Source: Pirellulales bacterium (lineage in GTDB: Bacteria > Planctomycetota > Planctomycetia > Pirellulales > JAEUIK01). Taken from it: 64,000 nucleotides of DNA. A model generated the notes under the pieces. It was not told the DNA's origin, ran no database searches, and saw only the letters and a list, made by a program, of their open reading frames with translations. The position numbers were made by a program, and so were the translations under genes. This document shows, one piece after another, positions 16,826-25,572 of the stretch. Where the stretch lies: NCBI GenBank assembly GCA_019694455.1, contig JAIBBY010000012.1, forward strand, positions 37,780 through 101,779, given 5' to 3'. Each line of letters opens with the position of its first letter. Position 1 is the stretch's first letter.

Positions 16826-18019
16826 TTAAATGCCCATCTGCTTCGCGATGATGTCGTACATCACCTCGGTGGCGCCGCCGCCGATGCGATCGAGTCGAAT
16901 ATCTCGGTAGGCGCGCTCGATCTGGTATTCGGCGAAGTAGCCGTAGCCGCCGTGCAATTGCAGGCAATCGTCGATGATCCGAAACGCGGCTTCGCTGGCA
17001 AACGCCTTGGCCATGGCCACCTCCTTGAGCGAAGGTATGCCACGAACGACGCGCCAAGCGGTGGTGTAGGTCAGGTGCCGCATCGCCTCCAGCTCCATGT
17101 AGCTCTTGGCGAGTCGCTGCTTGGTGACTTGCATATCGGCCAATCGGCCGATGCCAAACGGACGCTCCTGGGCGTAGCGCACCGTGTGTTCCAATGCCCA
17201 CTCGGCGGCGCCAATGCAGCCAGCGGCAATGACGAGGCGCTCGTTCTCGAAGCAACTCATGATTTGATAGAAGCCGCGGTTCTCCACCCCCAAAAGCGCA
17301 TCGCCAGCGAGCGGGGCATTGTCAAAGGTCAAAAGACCAGTGTCGGAGGAGCGGCGCCCCAGCTTGCCTTTCATTTCCTCGATCAAGAAGCCCGGCGTCT
17401 CGCGAGGAACCAGAAACATGCTGATGCCGCGGTGGCCGGCCGAGGGATTGGTCTTGGCGGCGATGCAGAACATGTCGGCATGCAGCGAGTTGGTGATAAA
17501 GATCTTTGATCCATTGAGCTTCCAACCTTCGCCATCGCGGCGCGCGGTGGTCTCAATGGCCGACACATTGCTACCCGCGCCAGGCTCGGTAATGCCGAGC
17601 GCGGCAACCTTGCGCCCGGCAACGAGGTCGGGCAGCCAGCGGCGCTTTTGGGCATCGCTGCCAAAACGCACCAGGTGCGGCATGGCGATCTCGCTGTGCG
17701 CGCCGTAACCCATGCCGATCCCCGAACAGCGCGCCCGCGATAGTTCTTCGGCGATGACGATTGCCATCCGCACATCGGCCCCGAGTCCGTCGTACTCCTC
17801 CGGAACGCAGTGGCCGAACAGACCCAACTCGCCGCCGCGGAGAAACATGGACTTAGGGATGCGGCCGGCGGCCTCCCAGGCTTCGGCGTGCGGATCGACC
17901 TCGCGCTCGATGAACTGCCGAACCGTGCGGCGCAGAATGTCGTGTTCTGCCGCGAACAGATAATGCGAGCCGTCGCTAGCGGCGGCGCCAGCATCGGGGT
18001 TGGAAGCGAGTGTCGCCAT
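16826..18019 (-). CDS. Acyl-CoA dehydrogenase
   Basis: 397-residue flavoenzyme that oxidises acyl-CoA to enoyl-CoA. The N-terminal helical domain, the beta-barrel motif 'LGITEPGAGSNVSAI' and 'WKLNGSKIFITNS', and the C-terminal 'QLHGGYGYFAEYQIERAYRD' are all present. The catalytic base is not at the short-chain position near the C-terminus, where the usual YEGTSE reads GGGATE. Instead Glu260 in SCFENERLVIAAG fits the position used by isovaleryl-CoA and long-chain dehydrogenases. ATG 18019 is preferred to an upstream TTG at 18031. It is read divergently from the DUF6666-like gene. Confidence 0.92.
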   Translation of the reverse strand: MATLASNPDAGAAASDGSHYLFAAEHDILRRTVRQFIEREVDPHAEAWEAAGRIPKSMFLRGGELGLFGHCVPEEYDGLGADVRMAIVIAEELSRARCSGIGMGYGAHSEIAMPHLVRFGSDAQKRRWLPDLVAGRKVAALGITEPGAGSNVSAIETTARRDGEGWKLNGSKIFITNSLHADMFCIAAKTNPSAGHRGISMFLVPRETPGFLIEEMKGKLGRRSSDTGLLTFDNAPLAGDALLGVENRGFYQIMSCFENERLVIAAGCIGAAEWALEHTVRYAQERPFGIGRLADMQVTKQRLAKSYMELEAMRHLTYTTAWRVVRGIPSLKEVAMAKAFASEAAFRIIDDCLQLHGGYGYFAEYQIERAYRDIRLDRIGGGATEVMYDIIAKQMGI

Positions 18020-18264
18020 TGATTCACCCAAATCTGTACATGCAGGCCGTTTTCAGGCAGCAGCCAATCTAGCATCAGGCGCTGCGATTGTCCCTTGGCG
18101 CGCGGAATGCCGAGCGAAATCTCGCAGCCTTCCTAGATTGGCGCGCAAATCGGTAAGGCAGGGAGCATTTTCTAGTCAGCGAGAGTTTGACGAAAGTCTC
18201 GACTCTGACGGTCCGATAGATTGGCCGAGCATAGACCATTTTGTTGGTAGTTCACTGCTATCGG

Positions 18265-19764
18265 ATGTCAGGCATGACTGCGAATCAGCGCAAGCACCTT
18301 GGTGGCGCCATCTCCGGATTGTTGGCGCTCATTTCTTGCTTTGGCTTGGCCGCCAACGCGCAGGCCGATGGCTGGCGTCGGCCTGGGACGACGGCCGAAT
18401 CGTCGCCGCGTGAGACGGCCCGGCGTGAGACTCCGCCGCGCGCCATGCCGGCCGCCGAGCAGTCGCCGGCCAGCGAAGAAGGCCCTGCGCTCTTTGCCCC
18501 CGAAGCGGTGAAGGCAAGCTACACACCTGCCCGGCGCGCGCCGCGCAAGCGATTGCCCGCGCCAGAACTACCGCCCGTCGAGGAGGTGCAAGATGCGCCG
18601 GACGACTGGGCCGAACAAGCAATGCATCAGCGGCGCGGCGCCGATATGGAAGCCGGTGGAGTGGCGCCCGCTTCGCATCGCTCGATGGTGATCAACAATG
18701 CGCGTCAGGCGCCGCCATCGGCGTATTCGGGCGACCGTCCCACCGGGCCGACGCCGGCCCAAGAAGAACTTCCGCTGATTGATGATTCGCTGGAAACGGA
18801 ACCTCGGTCGGGCGCACGTGGCCCCGCGCCGCCAATCAATGGCGATCAATTCTTGATGAGCGACGCTGATCCCGACTTCATGTTCGAAGACCAGCAATTT
18901 GGCGGTGATTGCGCGGAGTGTGGATCGTGCGATACTTGCGGGCCATCCTGCGGGGGCGGCGGATGCGGGCATCACGGTTGGCTTCAGAACCTCAGTGTGT
19001 TTGGCGGTTTTCATGCCTTCAAGGGACCAGTCGACCGTGGCCAAAACGGCAACTTCGGTTTGCATGAAGGCATCAACTGGGGCTCGGCCCTCTGGTACGC
19101 GCGGCGACTTGGGTACCAGGTGGGTGGTCAAATCTTGCACAGTGATTTGTCGGGCAACAACAACTTCTTTCGCACTTCGGCCAGCCGAACGCAGTACTTC
19201 ATCACGGTGGGCATGTTCCAGCGAGCCATCGCCGGCGACCCCTGGCAATGGGGCGTGGCCTTCGACGGGCTGAACGACGAATACTTCGTCAATCAGCGCA
19301 TGAGCAAGGTGCGCGCTGAGATCAGCTTTGTCGGTTCGCAGGGTGAAGAACTCGGTTTTTGGACCAGTGTGGGCACCGACTCGGCGACTGCCAACTACGA
19401 GAACAACGGACAGTTGATCACCACCACTTGGGAATCGGTCGATCTATTCGCGTTCTTCTATCGCAAGACGTTTAGCAATTTTGGCCAAGGTCGAGTGTGG
19501 GGCGGATTCACTGACACTTCCGATGGTCTGTTCGGCGGCGACTACCGCGTGCCGCTCGGCAATTATTTGGCCATCAGCGGCAACGCCAACTACCTGATCC
19601 CCAGTCAAGGGGGCGCGAACGGCGGGGTGAATCAGGAGTCGTGGAATCTGAGCATGAACCTGGTGTGGCACATCGGCGGCGGCGCCACCGCGTCGAGCTG
19701 CAGCCCTTGGCGGCCGCTGTTCGATGTGGCTGACAATTCGATCTTCATGATGCGGACGAAATAG
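18265..19764 (+). CDS. DUF6666-like planctomycete surface protein
   Basis: About 499 residues with a signal peptide ending near GLAANAQADG. A Pro/Ala/Arg-rich low-complexity part (to ~200) is followed by a Cys/His/Gly cluster (CGSCDTCGPSCGGGGCGHHG) and a C-terminal beta-rich domain of alternating aromatic and small residues (SVFGGFHAFKGPVDRGQNGN, VWGGFTDTSDGLFGGDYRVP). This combination is known from planctomycete proteins annotated as DUF6666. The C-terminal domain reads like an outer-membrane beta-barrel or surface protein; the Cys/His motif could bind a metal or cross-link. ATG 18265 is preferred over 18241 or 18274. No operon partner. Confidence 0.65.
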   Translation: MSGMTANQRKHLGGAISGLLALISCFGLAANAQADGWRRPGTTAESSPRETARRETPPRAMPAAEQSPASEEGPALFAPEAVKASYTPARRAPRKRLPAPELPPVEEVQDAPDDWAEQAMHQRRGADMEAGGVAPASHRSMVINNARQAPPSAYSGDRPTGPTPAQEELPLIDDSLETEPRSGARGPAPPINGDQFLMSDADPDFMFEDQQFGGDCAECGSCDTCGPSCGGGGCGHHGWLQNLSVFGGFHAFKGPVDRGQNGNFGLHEGINWGSALWYARRLGYQVGGQILHSDLSGNNNFFRTSASRTQYFITVGMFQRAIAGDPWQWGVAFDGLNDEYFVNQRMSKVRAEISFVGSQGEELGFWTSVGTDSATANYENNGQLITTTWESVDLFAFFYRKTFSNFGQGRVWGGFTDTSDGLFGGDYRVPLGNYLAISGNANYLIPSQGGANGGVNQESWNLSMNLVWHIGGGATASSCSPWRPLFDVADNSIFMMRTK

Positions 19765-19833
19765 GTCGGCGGACGGCTTGTTCGAGGCAGTAGCGCCGCG
19801 CCGGGCAACGCGTGGCTACCACTGGCCAGACTG

Positions 19834-21171
19834 TTATGTCTGAGTCCTCGGCACGGCCCAATGCCCCTCGCGATACGTGCGACCGACCAGCCGATCGGCT
19901 TCGTTGTCGCCAACGATTCTTTCACTGGTCGAATCGAACTGAAGTTGGCGACCAACTCGGCAGGCGATGTTGCCGAGGTGGCAGAGCGCCGTAGAAAAGT
20001 GACTGATTTCGATGTCGGCGTTCGGGCGATTGCCCGATCGAATGCAATCGATGAAGTTGCGATGGTGGGGCGTTCCCAACTCGTCGGCCTTCATCGAATC
20101 GATCAGTTTGTTCTTGCGGCCATATAACTGCCAGCCCGCCTTTTTACCGAGTACCAGCAAGCCATCAGTTCCATAGAAGGCATTGCCGTTCTCGTGCCCT
20201 TCTTGCACATACGGCGACCAAAGCCGCATCTCGAAAACAAGTTGCCGCTTGTGCCCGACTGTCCCATCGCCTGCGTACTCGAAGGCCACGTATTGCGTGT
20301 CGGGGAATTGTTGATCGTCGTCGAAGCGATACTTGCCGCCCAGCGCCGCGACTCGATTGGGATGGGATTCGACGCCGAGGCCCCAACGGGCGATATCGAC
20401 TTCGTGAATGCCGTCGTTGCCCATGTCGCCAGTGCCGAAGTCGTGCCACCAATGCCAGCCGTAATGAAAACGATTGGCCTGAAAGGGAACAAACGGCGCC
20501 GGCCCGATCCAGGCGTCGTAATCGACCCCGGCGGGCGGTTCGCTCGGTTGGACTCCGCGGCCAATCTCGCCGCGCAGTTGACTGTTCCAGGCCTTGGCGA
20601 CCAACACATCGCCAATGGCGCCTTGCCGTAGTAGTTCAAACGCCTTTTGAATATGCGCGGCGCTACGGCTTTGCGTGCCGACCTGCACCACGCGATTGTG
20701 GCGGCGAGCGGCCTCGATCATCATGCGCCCTTCGCGAATGTTGTGAGCGCAGGGCTTTTCGACATAGACGTGCTTGCCGGCCTGGCACGCCAGGATGGCC
20801 GCGGGTCCGTGCCAATGATCGGGTGTCGCGACGATGACGGCGTCTACCGATTTGTCGTCAAGCACTTGGCGGAGGTCGCTGACAACTTGCGGACGCTTTT
20901 GAGTGATTTCCTCAATCTTGGCGGCCGCCTCATGGGCACGGCTGGCATCCACATCGCAGACGTAGGCCAACTCGACGTCGGGTTGACCGGCAAAGCTGCG
21001 CGCCAGGAACGAGCCTTGTCCGCCACAACCGATCGCCCCAAACACCAGTCGCTCGCTGGCCTCCGCACGCGCGGCGCCCGGCACGGCCATCACCGCCGCG
21101 GCGACCGCGGCGCCGGCGAGAAAACCACGACGATCAGGCGCCGCGTCTGGGCGATCTTGGCCGAATTGCAT
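19834..21171 (-). CDS. Gfo/Idh/MocA family oxidoreductase, Tat-exported
   Basis: 445-residue NAD(P)-dependent oxidoreductase that probably acts on a sugar or cyclitol. A Tat signal 'DRRGFLAGAAVAAAVMAVP' is followed by the Rossmann 'VFGAIGCGGQGSFLA' and 'EKPCAHNIREG', where the Lys is the catalytic residue of the family. 'WHWWHDFGTGDMGNDGIHEV' is typical of the planctomycete exported subgroup. The start at 21171 is favoured because the sequence before it is not signal-like. It reads in the same direction as the PVC cytochrome gene, with ~97 bases between; both are probably used in periplasmic sugar metabolism. Confidence 0.88.
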   Translation of the reverse strand: MQFGQDRPDAAPDRRGFLAGAAVAAAVMAVPGAARAEASERLVFGAIGCGGQGSFLARSFAGQPDVELAYVCDVDASRAHEAAAKIEEITQKRPQVVSDLRQVLDDKSVDAVIVATPDHWHGPAAILACQAGKHVYVEKPCAHNIREGRMMIEAARRHNRVVQVGTQSRSAAHIQKAFELLRQGAIGDVLVAKAWNSQLRGEIGRGVQPSEPPAGVDYDAWIGPAPFVPFQANRFHYGWHWWHDFGTGDMGNDGIHEVDIARWGLGVESHPNRVAALGGKYRFDDDQQFPDTQYVAFEYAGDGTVGHKRQLVFEMRLWSPYVQEGHENGNAFYGTDGLLVLGKKAGWQLYGRKNKLIDSMKADELGTPHHRNFIDCIRSGNRPNADIEISHFSTALCHLGNIACRVGRQLQFDSTSERIVGDNEADRLVGRTYREGHWAVPRTQT

Positions 21172-21267
21172 GTGCGAATCCCACAACGTGGCGAGAGTAT
21201 GGCCGTAATGAGGACAGTGGAACACACGGGCGATGGGTTCGCAAATTTGTCGCCGCGCAAGACGCGA

Positions 21268-24225
21268 CTAAGGCCCCTTGAGACTGGTGAGATAGGCCAG
21301 CAAGTCGGCGGCGTCTTGCGCCGTGACTTCCTGCAACACCAATTCGGGCATCAGCGACTTGGTCTGCGCTTCGATCGATTCGATCTGGTCGACTGGAATG
21401 CGCATGATGCGATTCTCGGCGTCCTTCAGCACTACCTCGCGGTCGTCGCGTTGGGCCACAAATCCCAGGTGGATCTGGCCTGCGCTGGTCTCAATCAAGT
21501 ACGGAACATACTCGGGCGCGATCGCCTTGGAAGGTTGCAAAATGGTTTCCAAGAGCGCCGCTCGCTCGTACTTCTTGCCAATGGTGGTCAGGTCGGGACC
21601 GATGGCCCCCCCTGCTCCGCCAATGGCATGACACTTGTTGCACTGCGCCGCGGCGCTGCGCAAGAACACCTCGCGACCGCGCCGCGCGTCGCCCGCCAAT
21701 TCAAGAATCGCAGCGGCGGAAACGTCGCTGCCCAATCGCTTGGGTTTGCGATCCTCGGGCACGAAGCGATCGTACAGCACGCGCACATTGGTGTCTGGAT
21801 GTTTGATGGCCGCGGCGATGGCCACCTCGCTCAAGGCGCCAGACAACTTGCCAGAATCGATCCACTTGTAAAGCGCGATTGCGCCGGCCGACTCATGCGC
21901 CATCTGACCGACGATCTGCCGCCGCATGGCTTCGTCGGCGGCGGCGAACAAATCGGCGAGCGGAAGCCAGGCCTGCATGCGAATCAGCGTGTCGAGCGTC
22001 AAATGCCGAGTCATGTCGTCCGGCGATGCAGCTAGCGCCGCGAGTTTACGTTCGGCCTCGGCTGGTCGAATTCGCGCCAGCGCCACGGCGGCCGCCTGCC
22101 GATCGGCTGCTTTCAGCGAACTGTCGGCCAGCAAATCGATCAGCGCGTCGCCCTGCGAAGTAATGGCGTGTTCAGCAATCAACTCGATGGCGGCGCCGCA
22201 CAAGGTGGGCTCGACAAGTACTGCGCGGAGATCGCCATCGAAACCGGCGTCGTCGCGCAGCGGTTTCCAGGCGCCAGCCAGATTGCGACTCACGAGCTTC
22301 AAAGTCGTGGCGCGAACCTCGGCGCCAAATTGAGGATTGCGCGCCACGCTCCAAACCGCGCGGCCCGCCTGGGGCGAGTCGATCCATGACAGACGATTCA
22401 CGATGGCGGGCACGCGTTCAGGCGCGCTCGCTCGTTCCAGTTCGGCGGCCAGCATCGTCGCCGCGCGATCCGAGTCGAGGGCTTGCAACAGATCGAAGCG
22501 TTCAAGAGATGTCGATTCTGGCCGCGAAACAACATCGAACAGTTCGGCCTTGTTCGACCTGGCGGCGATGTGCATCGCTTCCGTCAGATAGCGATCGCCA
22601 TCGCGATAGCCCCTGGCGTACCGCAACAAGGCTTGGCGGCCCGCGTCGGTCGGGGATTGACCGATGGCCAGCAGCGCCTCGCGTTGGACGCCTGGCGATT
22701 CGTCTCCCAGCCGCTCCAAGATCAGTGGCATGTATTGTTCGCCATGCCGAGCGAGAATGCGCACAGCCAGTTCGCGATCACGCGGCGCTTTGCTCGAGAG
22801 TTGCTGAACGACCGCTTGCCGCGCATCCCCGCCAATGCGGTCTAATAGCCACAACGCTCGTGCGGCCAGTTCTGGCTGAGCTGTTGCAACTAGCGATTGC
22901 AAAGCGGGGACTGTTTCCGCCGGAGTCGCCAGCAGATGCTCGCGAGCGAGGAATTGCGTTGCCAGATTGGGACTGGCAAGCGCGGCCAGCGCAGCGCTGG
23001 CAGTTGTATACGGTCCGGGTTTCGCGAGCGGTGGCTCTAGCGCCACGCTCGGTTTTAGTCGGTAGATGCGGCCTTGATGGGGGTTGTTGTAGGCATGCCC
23101 GCCCACACCGCCGTCGTACCAATCGGCGATGAACAGCGTGCCATCGGGCGCCACGCAAATATCATCGGGGCGAAAGTAGTCGTCGCCTTGGCTGGTAATC
23201 AGCAATTCGCTGGTGGCGGTCATGCCAGCGCCCGACGGCGTATGTCGATATGCGCGAACCTCGCGTGGCCCGGCATCGCAGTGCAGCGCGGCGCCGCGCA
23301 GCTTGGGAAAGGCGGCGCCTTCATAACAGCAAATGCCACACGGCGAACCAAATCCGGTGACCAGCGTGGCCGGCACAAAGCCGGGCACATGCCCCCGAAA
23401 ATGCCAATGCTCGCCAAACGGCGTGCCGGGTGGAACTTTGGCGGGAGGATGACCAAACCAACCATAGTCGCCCCCTGCCATGATCCAGCAAATGCGCGCG
23501 CTCTGGTTGCCATCGTTGTCGTTGTCGCTGCAAATCACTTCGCCAAATGAATTGACGCATAGCTCGTAAGGGTTGCGAAAATTGACGGCGACCGTTTCGA
23601 GTCGCGTGCCATCCAACTCGCCGCGCAGCATGGCGCCCCACTGGTATTTGATATGCGATCCGTCGGCGCCAGTGACGTCGAAACCGCCGTCGCCATGCGC
23701 CATCCACCACTTATGATCAGGACCGAGCACCAGGCTGTGCGCGCCGTGGTCGTGATTGTGCCCGCCAAAGCCGGTAAGAAGCTTTTTTGGTGGGCCATCG
23801 GCGCGAAGATCGCCATCGTTGTCTTCAAAGACCCACAGGTCCGGACTGGTGGCGACGTACACCTTGGGCCCGGCAACGCAAACGCTCATGGGACAGAACA
23901 GTCCTTCGGCGAACACGGTCGCGCGATCCGCACGTCCGTCGCCGTCAGTGTCTTGGAGCACTTTGATTTTGTCGGCTGGCGGCATCTTTGCCTGGCCGCG
24001 GTAGTGCTGAATCTCGGCAACCCAGACTCGACCCTGAGTATCGACATCGATGGCGGCCGGATTGGTGAGCAGCGGTTCGGCGGCAAACAATTCCACCACG
24101 GCGCCGGCCGGAGATTGCAGCTTTTTGACGGCCTCCTCTGGTGGAAGTTGCGCCAGCGCGGACGATGAGATGAAAATGAAAAGCAGCGTTTTTGCGGCGA
24201 ATCGCACCATCCACTCCCAGGCCAT
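21268..24225 (-). CDS. PVC-type membrane-bound dehydrogenase with haem CxxCH domain
   Basis: 985-residue secreted protein with three parts. After a signal peptide (LLFIFISSSALAQ), residues ~30-380 form the beta-propeller dehydrogenase-like domain, with 'IDVDTQGRVWVAEIQHY', 'DTDGDGRADRATVFAEGL' and 'GGDYGWFGHPPAKVPPG'. Residues ~400-830 are HEAT-like repeats. The C-terminal cytochrome c domain has CNKCH (862-866) and the haem-crevice motif GPDLTTIGKKY. This is the 'PVC-type heme-binding CxxCH' architecture, abundant in Planctomycetota and Verrucomicrobiota and thought to oxidise sugars or their derivatives. An internal ATG at 24210 could also be the start. Gfo/Idh oxidoreductase lies downstream. 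Confidence 0.92.
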   Translation of the reverse strand: MAWEWMVRFAAKTLLFIFISSSALAQLPPEEAVKKLQSPAGAVVELFAAEPLLTNPAAIDVDTQGRVWVAEIQHYRGQAKMPPADKIKVLQDTDGDGRADRATVFAEGLFCPMSVCVAGPKVYVATSPDLWVFEDNDGDLRADGPPKKLLTGFGGHNHDHGAHSLVLGPDHKWWMAHGDGGFDVTGADGSHIKYQWGAMLRGELDGTRLETVAVNFRNPYELCVNSFGEVICSDNDNDGNQSARICWIMAGGDYGWFGHPPAKVPPGTPFGEHWHFRGHVPGFVPATLVTGFGSPCGICCYEGAAFPKLRGAALHCDAGPREVRAYRHTPSGAGMTATSELLITSQGDDYFRPDDICVAPDGTLFIADWYDGGVGGHAYNNPHQGRIYRLKPSVALEPPLAKPGPYTTASAALAALASPNLATQFLAREHLLATPAETVPALQSLVATAQPELAARALWLLDRIGGDARQAVVQQLSSKAPRDRELAVRILARHGEQYMPLILERLGDESPGVQREALLAIGQSPTDAGRQALLRYARGYRDGDRYLTEAMHIAARSNKAELFDVVSRPESTSLERFDLLQALDSDRAATMLAAELERASAPERVPAIVNRLSWIDSPQAGRAVWSVARNPQFGAEVRATTLKLVSRNLAGAWKPLRDDAGFDGDLRAVLVEPTLCGAAIELIAEHAITSQGDALIDLLADSSLKAADRQAAAVALARIRPAEAERKLAALAASPDDMTRHLTLDTLIRMQAWLPLADLFAAADEAMRRQIVGQMAHESAGAIALYKWIDSGKLSGALSEVAIAAAIKHPDTNVRVLYDRFVPEDRKPKRLGSDVSAAAILELAGDARRGREVFLRSAAAQCNKCHAIGGAGGAIGPDLTTIGKKYERAALLETILQPSKAIAPEYVPYLIETSAGQIHLGFVAQRDDREVVLKDAENRIMRIPVDQIESIEAQTKSLMPELVLQEVTAQDAADLLAYLTSLKGP

Positions 24226-24246
24226 TCGGTCTTGATGGCTTCAGCT

Positions 24247-24867
24247 TTAGTAGTTGAATCGCAAGCCACGGGCGCGCAAATCGCGCACCAATTGACTGTT
24301 GCCTACATATTGCACGGCGTCGAACCCGGCGTCACGCGCCCCTTCGACATTCCCCAGAACATCGTCAACGAAGAAGATCTCGGCCGGCGCCACGCCAGCC
24401 AACTCGGCGGCGGCGTGATAGATCTTTGCTTCAGGCTTGACGGCGCCTATGCGGAAGCTCAATGCCAATGTTTCAAACGGCTTGGGAATCAGGCTATACC
24501 GACCGTCCGCAAAAAAATTGTAGTGCAACTCGTTGGTGTTCGAGAGCAATCCTAGTCGATAGCCGGCGCCCCACAGACTGGCCAGCACGCCGCAGGTTGA
24601 GACGTTCACTTCAAAGATGTCGCTCGCCGCAACGGCCAGTTGCGACAAGGGTGGCCGGCGCTCGATCTGCTGGCAAATTCGCTCGTAGAATTCAGCCGTG
24701 CCAATATCGCCTCGCTCGTAATCGATTTCCAAGCCAGTATCGAACAACGCGTGGCGCACTGACTCTGTTTCGACGCCCGCCACCTGCGCTATCTGCCGGC
24801 ACATGCGCGCATGGCTGAACTTCAGGAGCACGCCGCCGAGGTCAAAGTACAAAAACTGGATCGCCAT
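24247..24867 (-). CDS. HAD-superfamily phosphatase, YihX-like
   Basis: 206-residue HAD hydrolase, similar in layout to YihX (glucose-1-phosphate phosphatase). Motif I is FLYFDLGGVLLKF, with Asp9 as the nucleophile but Gly where many HADs have the second Asp, as YihX also lacks it (FDLGN). Motif II is LLSNTNELH, motif III 'GAVKPEAKIY' with the Lys, and motif IV 'IFFVDDVLGNVEGA' has the acidic pair. The start at ATG 24867 is chosen since the upstream open frame is not family-like and crosses a terminator. Gap to the PVC gene is 21 bases, so they may be co-transcribed. Substrate is probably a sugar phosphate. Confidence 0.85.
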   Translation of the reverse strand: MAIQFLYFDLGGVLLKFSHARMCRQIAQVAGVETESVRHALFDTGLEIDYERGDIGTAEFYERICQQIERRPPLSQLAVAASDIFEVNVSTCGVLASLWGAGYRLGLLSNTNELHYNFFADGRYSLIPKPFETLALSFRIGAVKPEAKIYHAAAELAGVAPAEIFFVDDVLGNVEGARDAGFDAVQYVGNSQLVRDLRARGLRFNY

Positions 24868-24959
24868 ACCGCCAATCGCTTCGTGCTGGTTCGTATTTGG
24901 GTGCCACAAGATTACGAACCACGGCGGCGAATATCCAGCAGTCCTATATCCCGCGCGCG

Positions 24960-24994
24960 AAAAAAACCTTCCGCCTGTCGCCAAGCGGAAGGTT
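24960..24994 (-). terminator. Rho-independent terminator after the Gly/Tyr-rich protein
   Basis: On the minus strand a perfect 10-bp stem, aaccttccgc / gcggaaggtt with a 10-base loop, is followed by a T run that overlaps the end of the stem. It lies ~40 bases after the stop of the small secreted protein gene and ~93 bases before the HAD phosphatase start, so it separates the two. Confidence 0.9.
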
Positions 24995-25031
24995 CGCATT
25001 GCGCCATCACAGCGCCGGCTGTTTGACCGCG

Positions 25032-25355
25032 TTAGCGGTTGAAGTAGAAGCCGAACCCGCCACCGGGATATCCGTAGCTCGGATACCGGAAGCCCGGAGC
25101 GCCAAAGCCGGCGCCATAACCGGCCCCATAGCCCATCCCGTAGCCGGCGCCGTAGCGGAAGCCGCTGCCATAGCTTCCGGGGAATCGACCGTAAGGAGCA
25201 CAGTGTGGCCGATAATGATTGTGGTGTCCGCCCCAATAGTTGCTCTGCCAACCATTTCCGTAACCGCCGCCATGGCCCCACCCACCAGCCATGACAGTAC
25301 CGGAGGCAAACGTCATGCTCGCCAGCACGACCAGGGCCAACAGTCCGCGTTTCAT
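25032..25355 (-). CDS. Small secreted Gly/Tyr-rich protein
   Basis: 107 residues: a clear signal peptide (KRGLLALVVLASMTFASGTVMAG) then a mature part dominated by Gly, Tyr and aromatic residues, with repeats of the type GYGAGYGAGFGAPGF, an early His-rich stretch (YWGGHHNHYRPHC) and a terminal GGGFGFYFNR. Many planctomycete genomes encode such short Gly/Tyr-rich exported proteins of unknown role, plausibly structural or adhesive. ATG 25355 is preceded by AAAGGA about nine bases upstream, which decides the start. A strong terminator lies downstream and nothing is coupled to it, so it is a single-gene unit. Confidence 0.75.
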   Translation of the reverse strand: MKRGLLALVVLASMTFASGTVMAGGWGHGGGYGNGWQSNYWGGHHNHYRPHCAPYGRFPGSYGSGFRYGAGYGMGYGAGYGAGFGAPGFRYPSYGYPGGGFGFYFNR

Positions 25356-25572
25356 CGCATGTTCCTTTCTGTTTGGCGAAGCGCCGCGATGAGGTTCCAA
25401 CTCATCGCTCGTTGCGAAGGCAATACTTCGCACCGGGCGTGCCAAATATCTGGGACCAGGAGAAACGCCGCAAAACCGGGACAAATCGAGCAGATTGCCA
25501 TGCCGCGGCGCATTTACACCAGGTCAAAATGATGGCGCGCGCCGTCGTATTGATAATGCAGCGGATGCGAAA

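Noticed and set aside
20647..22035. Long plus-strand frame (462 codons) opposite the oxidoreductase and PVC genes
   Set aside because: Spans the gap and both genes in antisense, with no domain recognised; the minus-strand genes are certain.
24868..25281. Upstream extension of the HAD phosphatase frame
   Set aside because: It crosses a strong terminator and overlaps the Gly/Tyr-rich gene; the extension is Arg/Leu-rich shadow.
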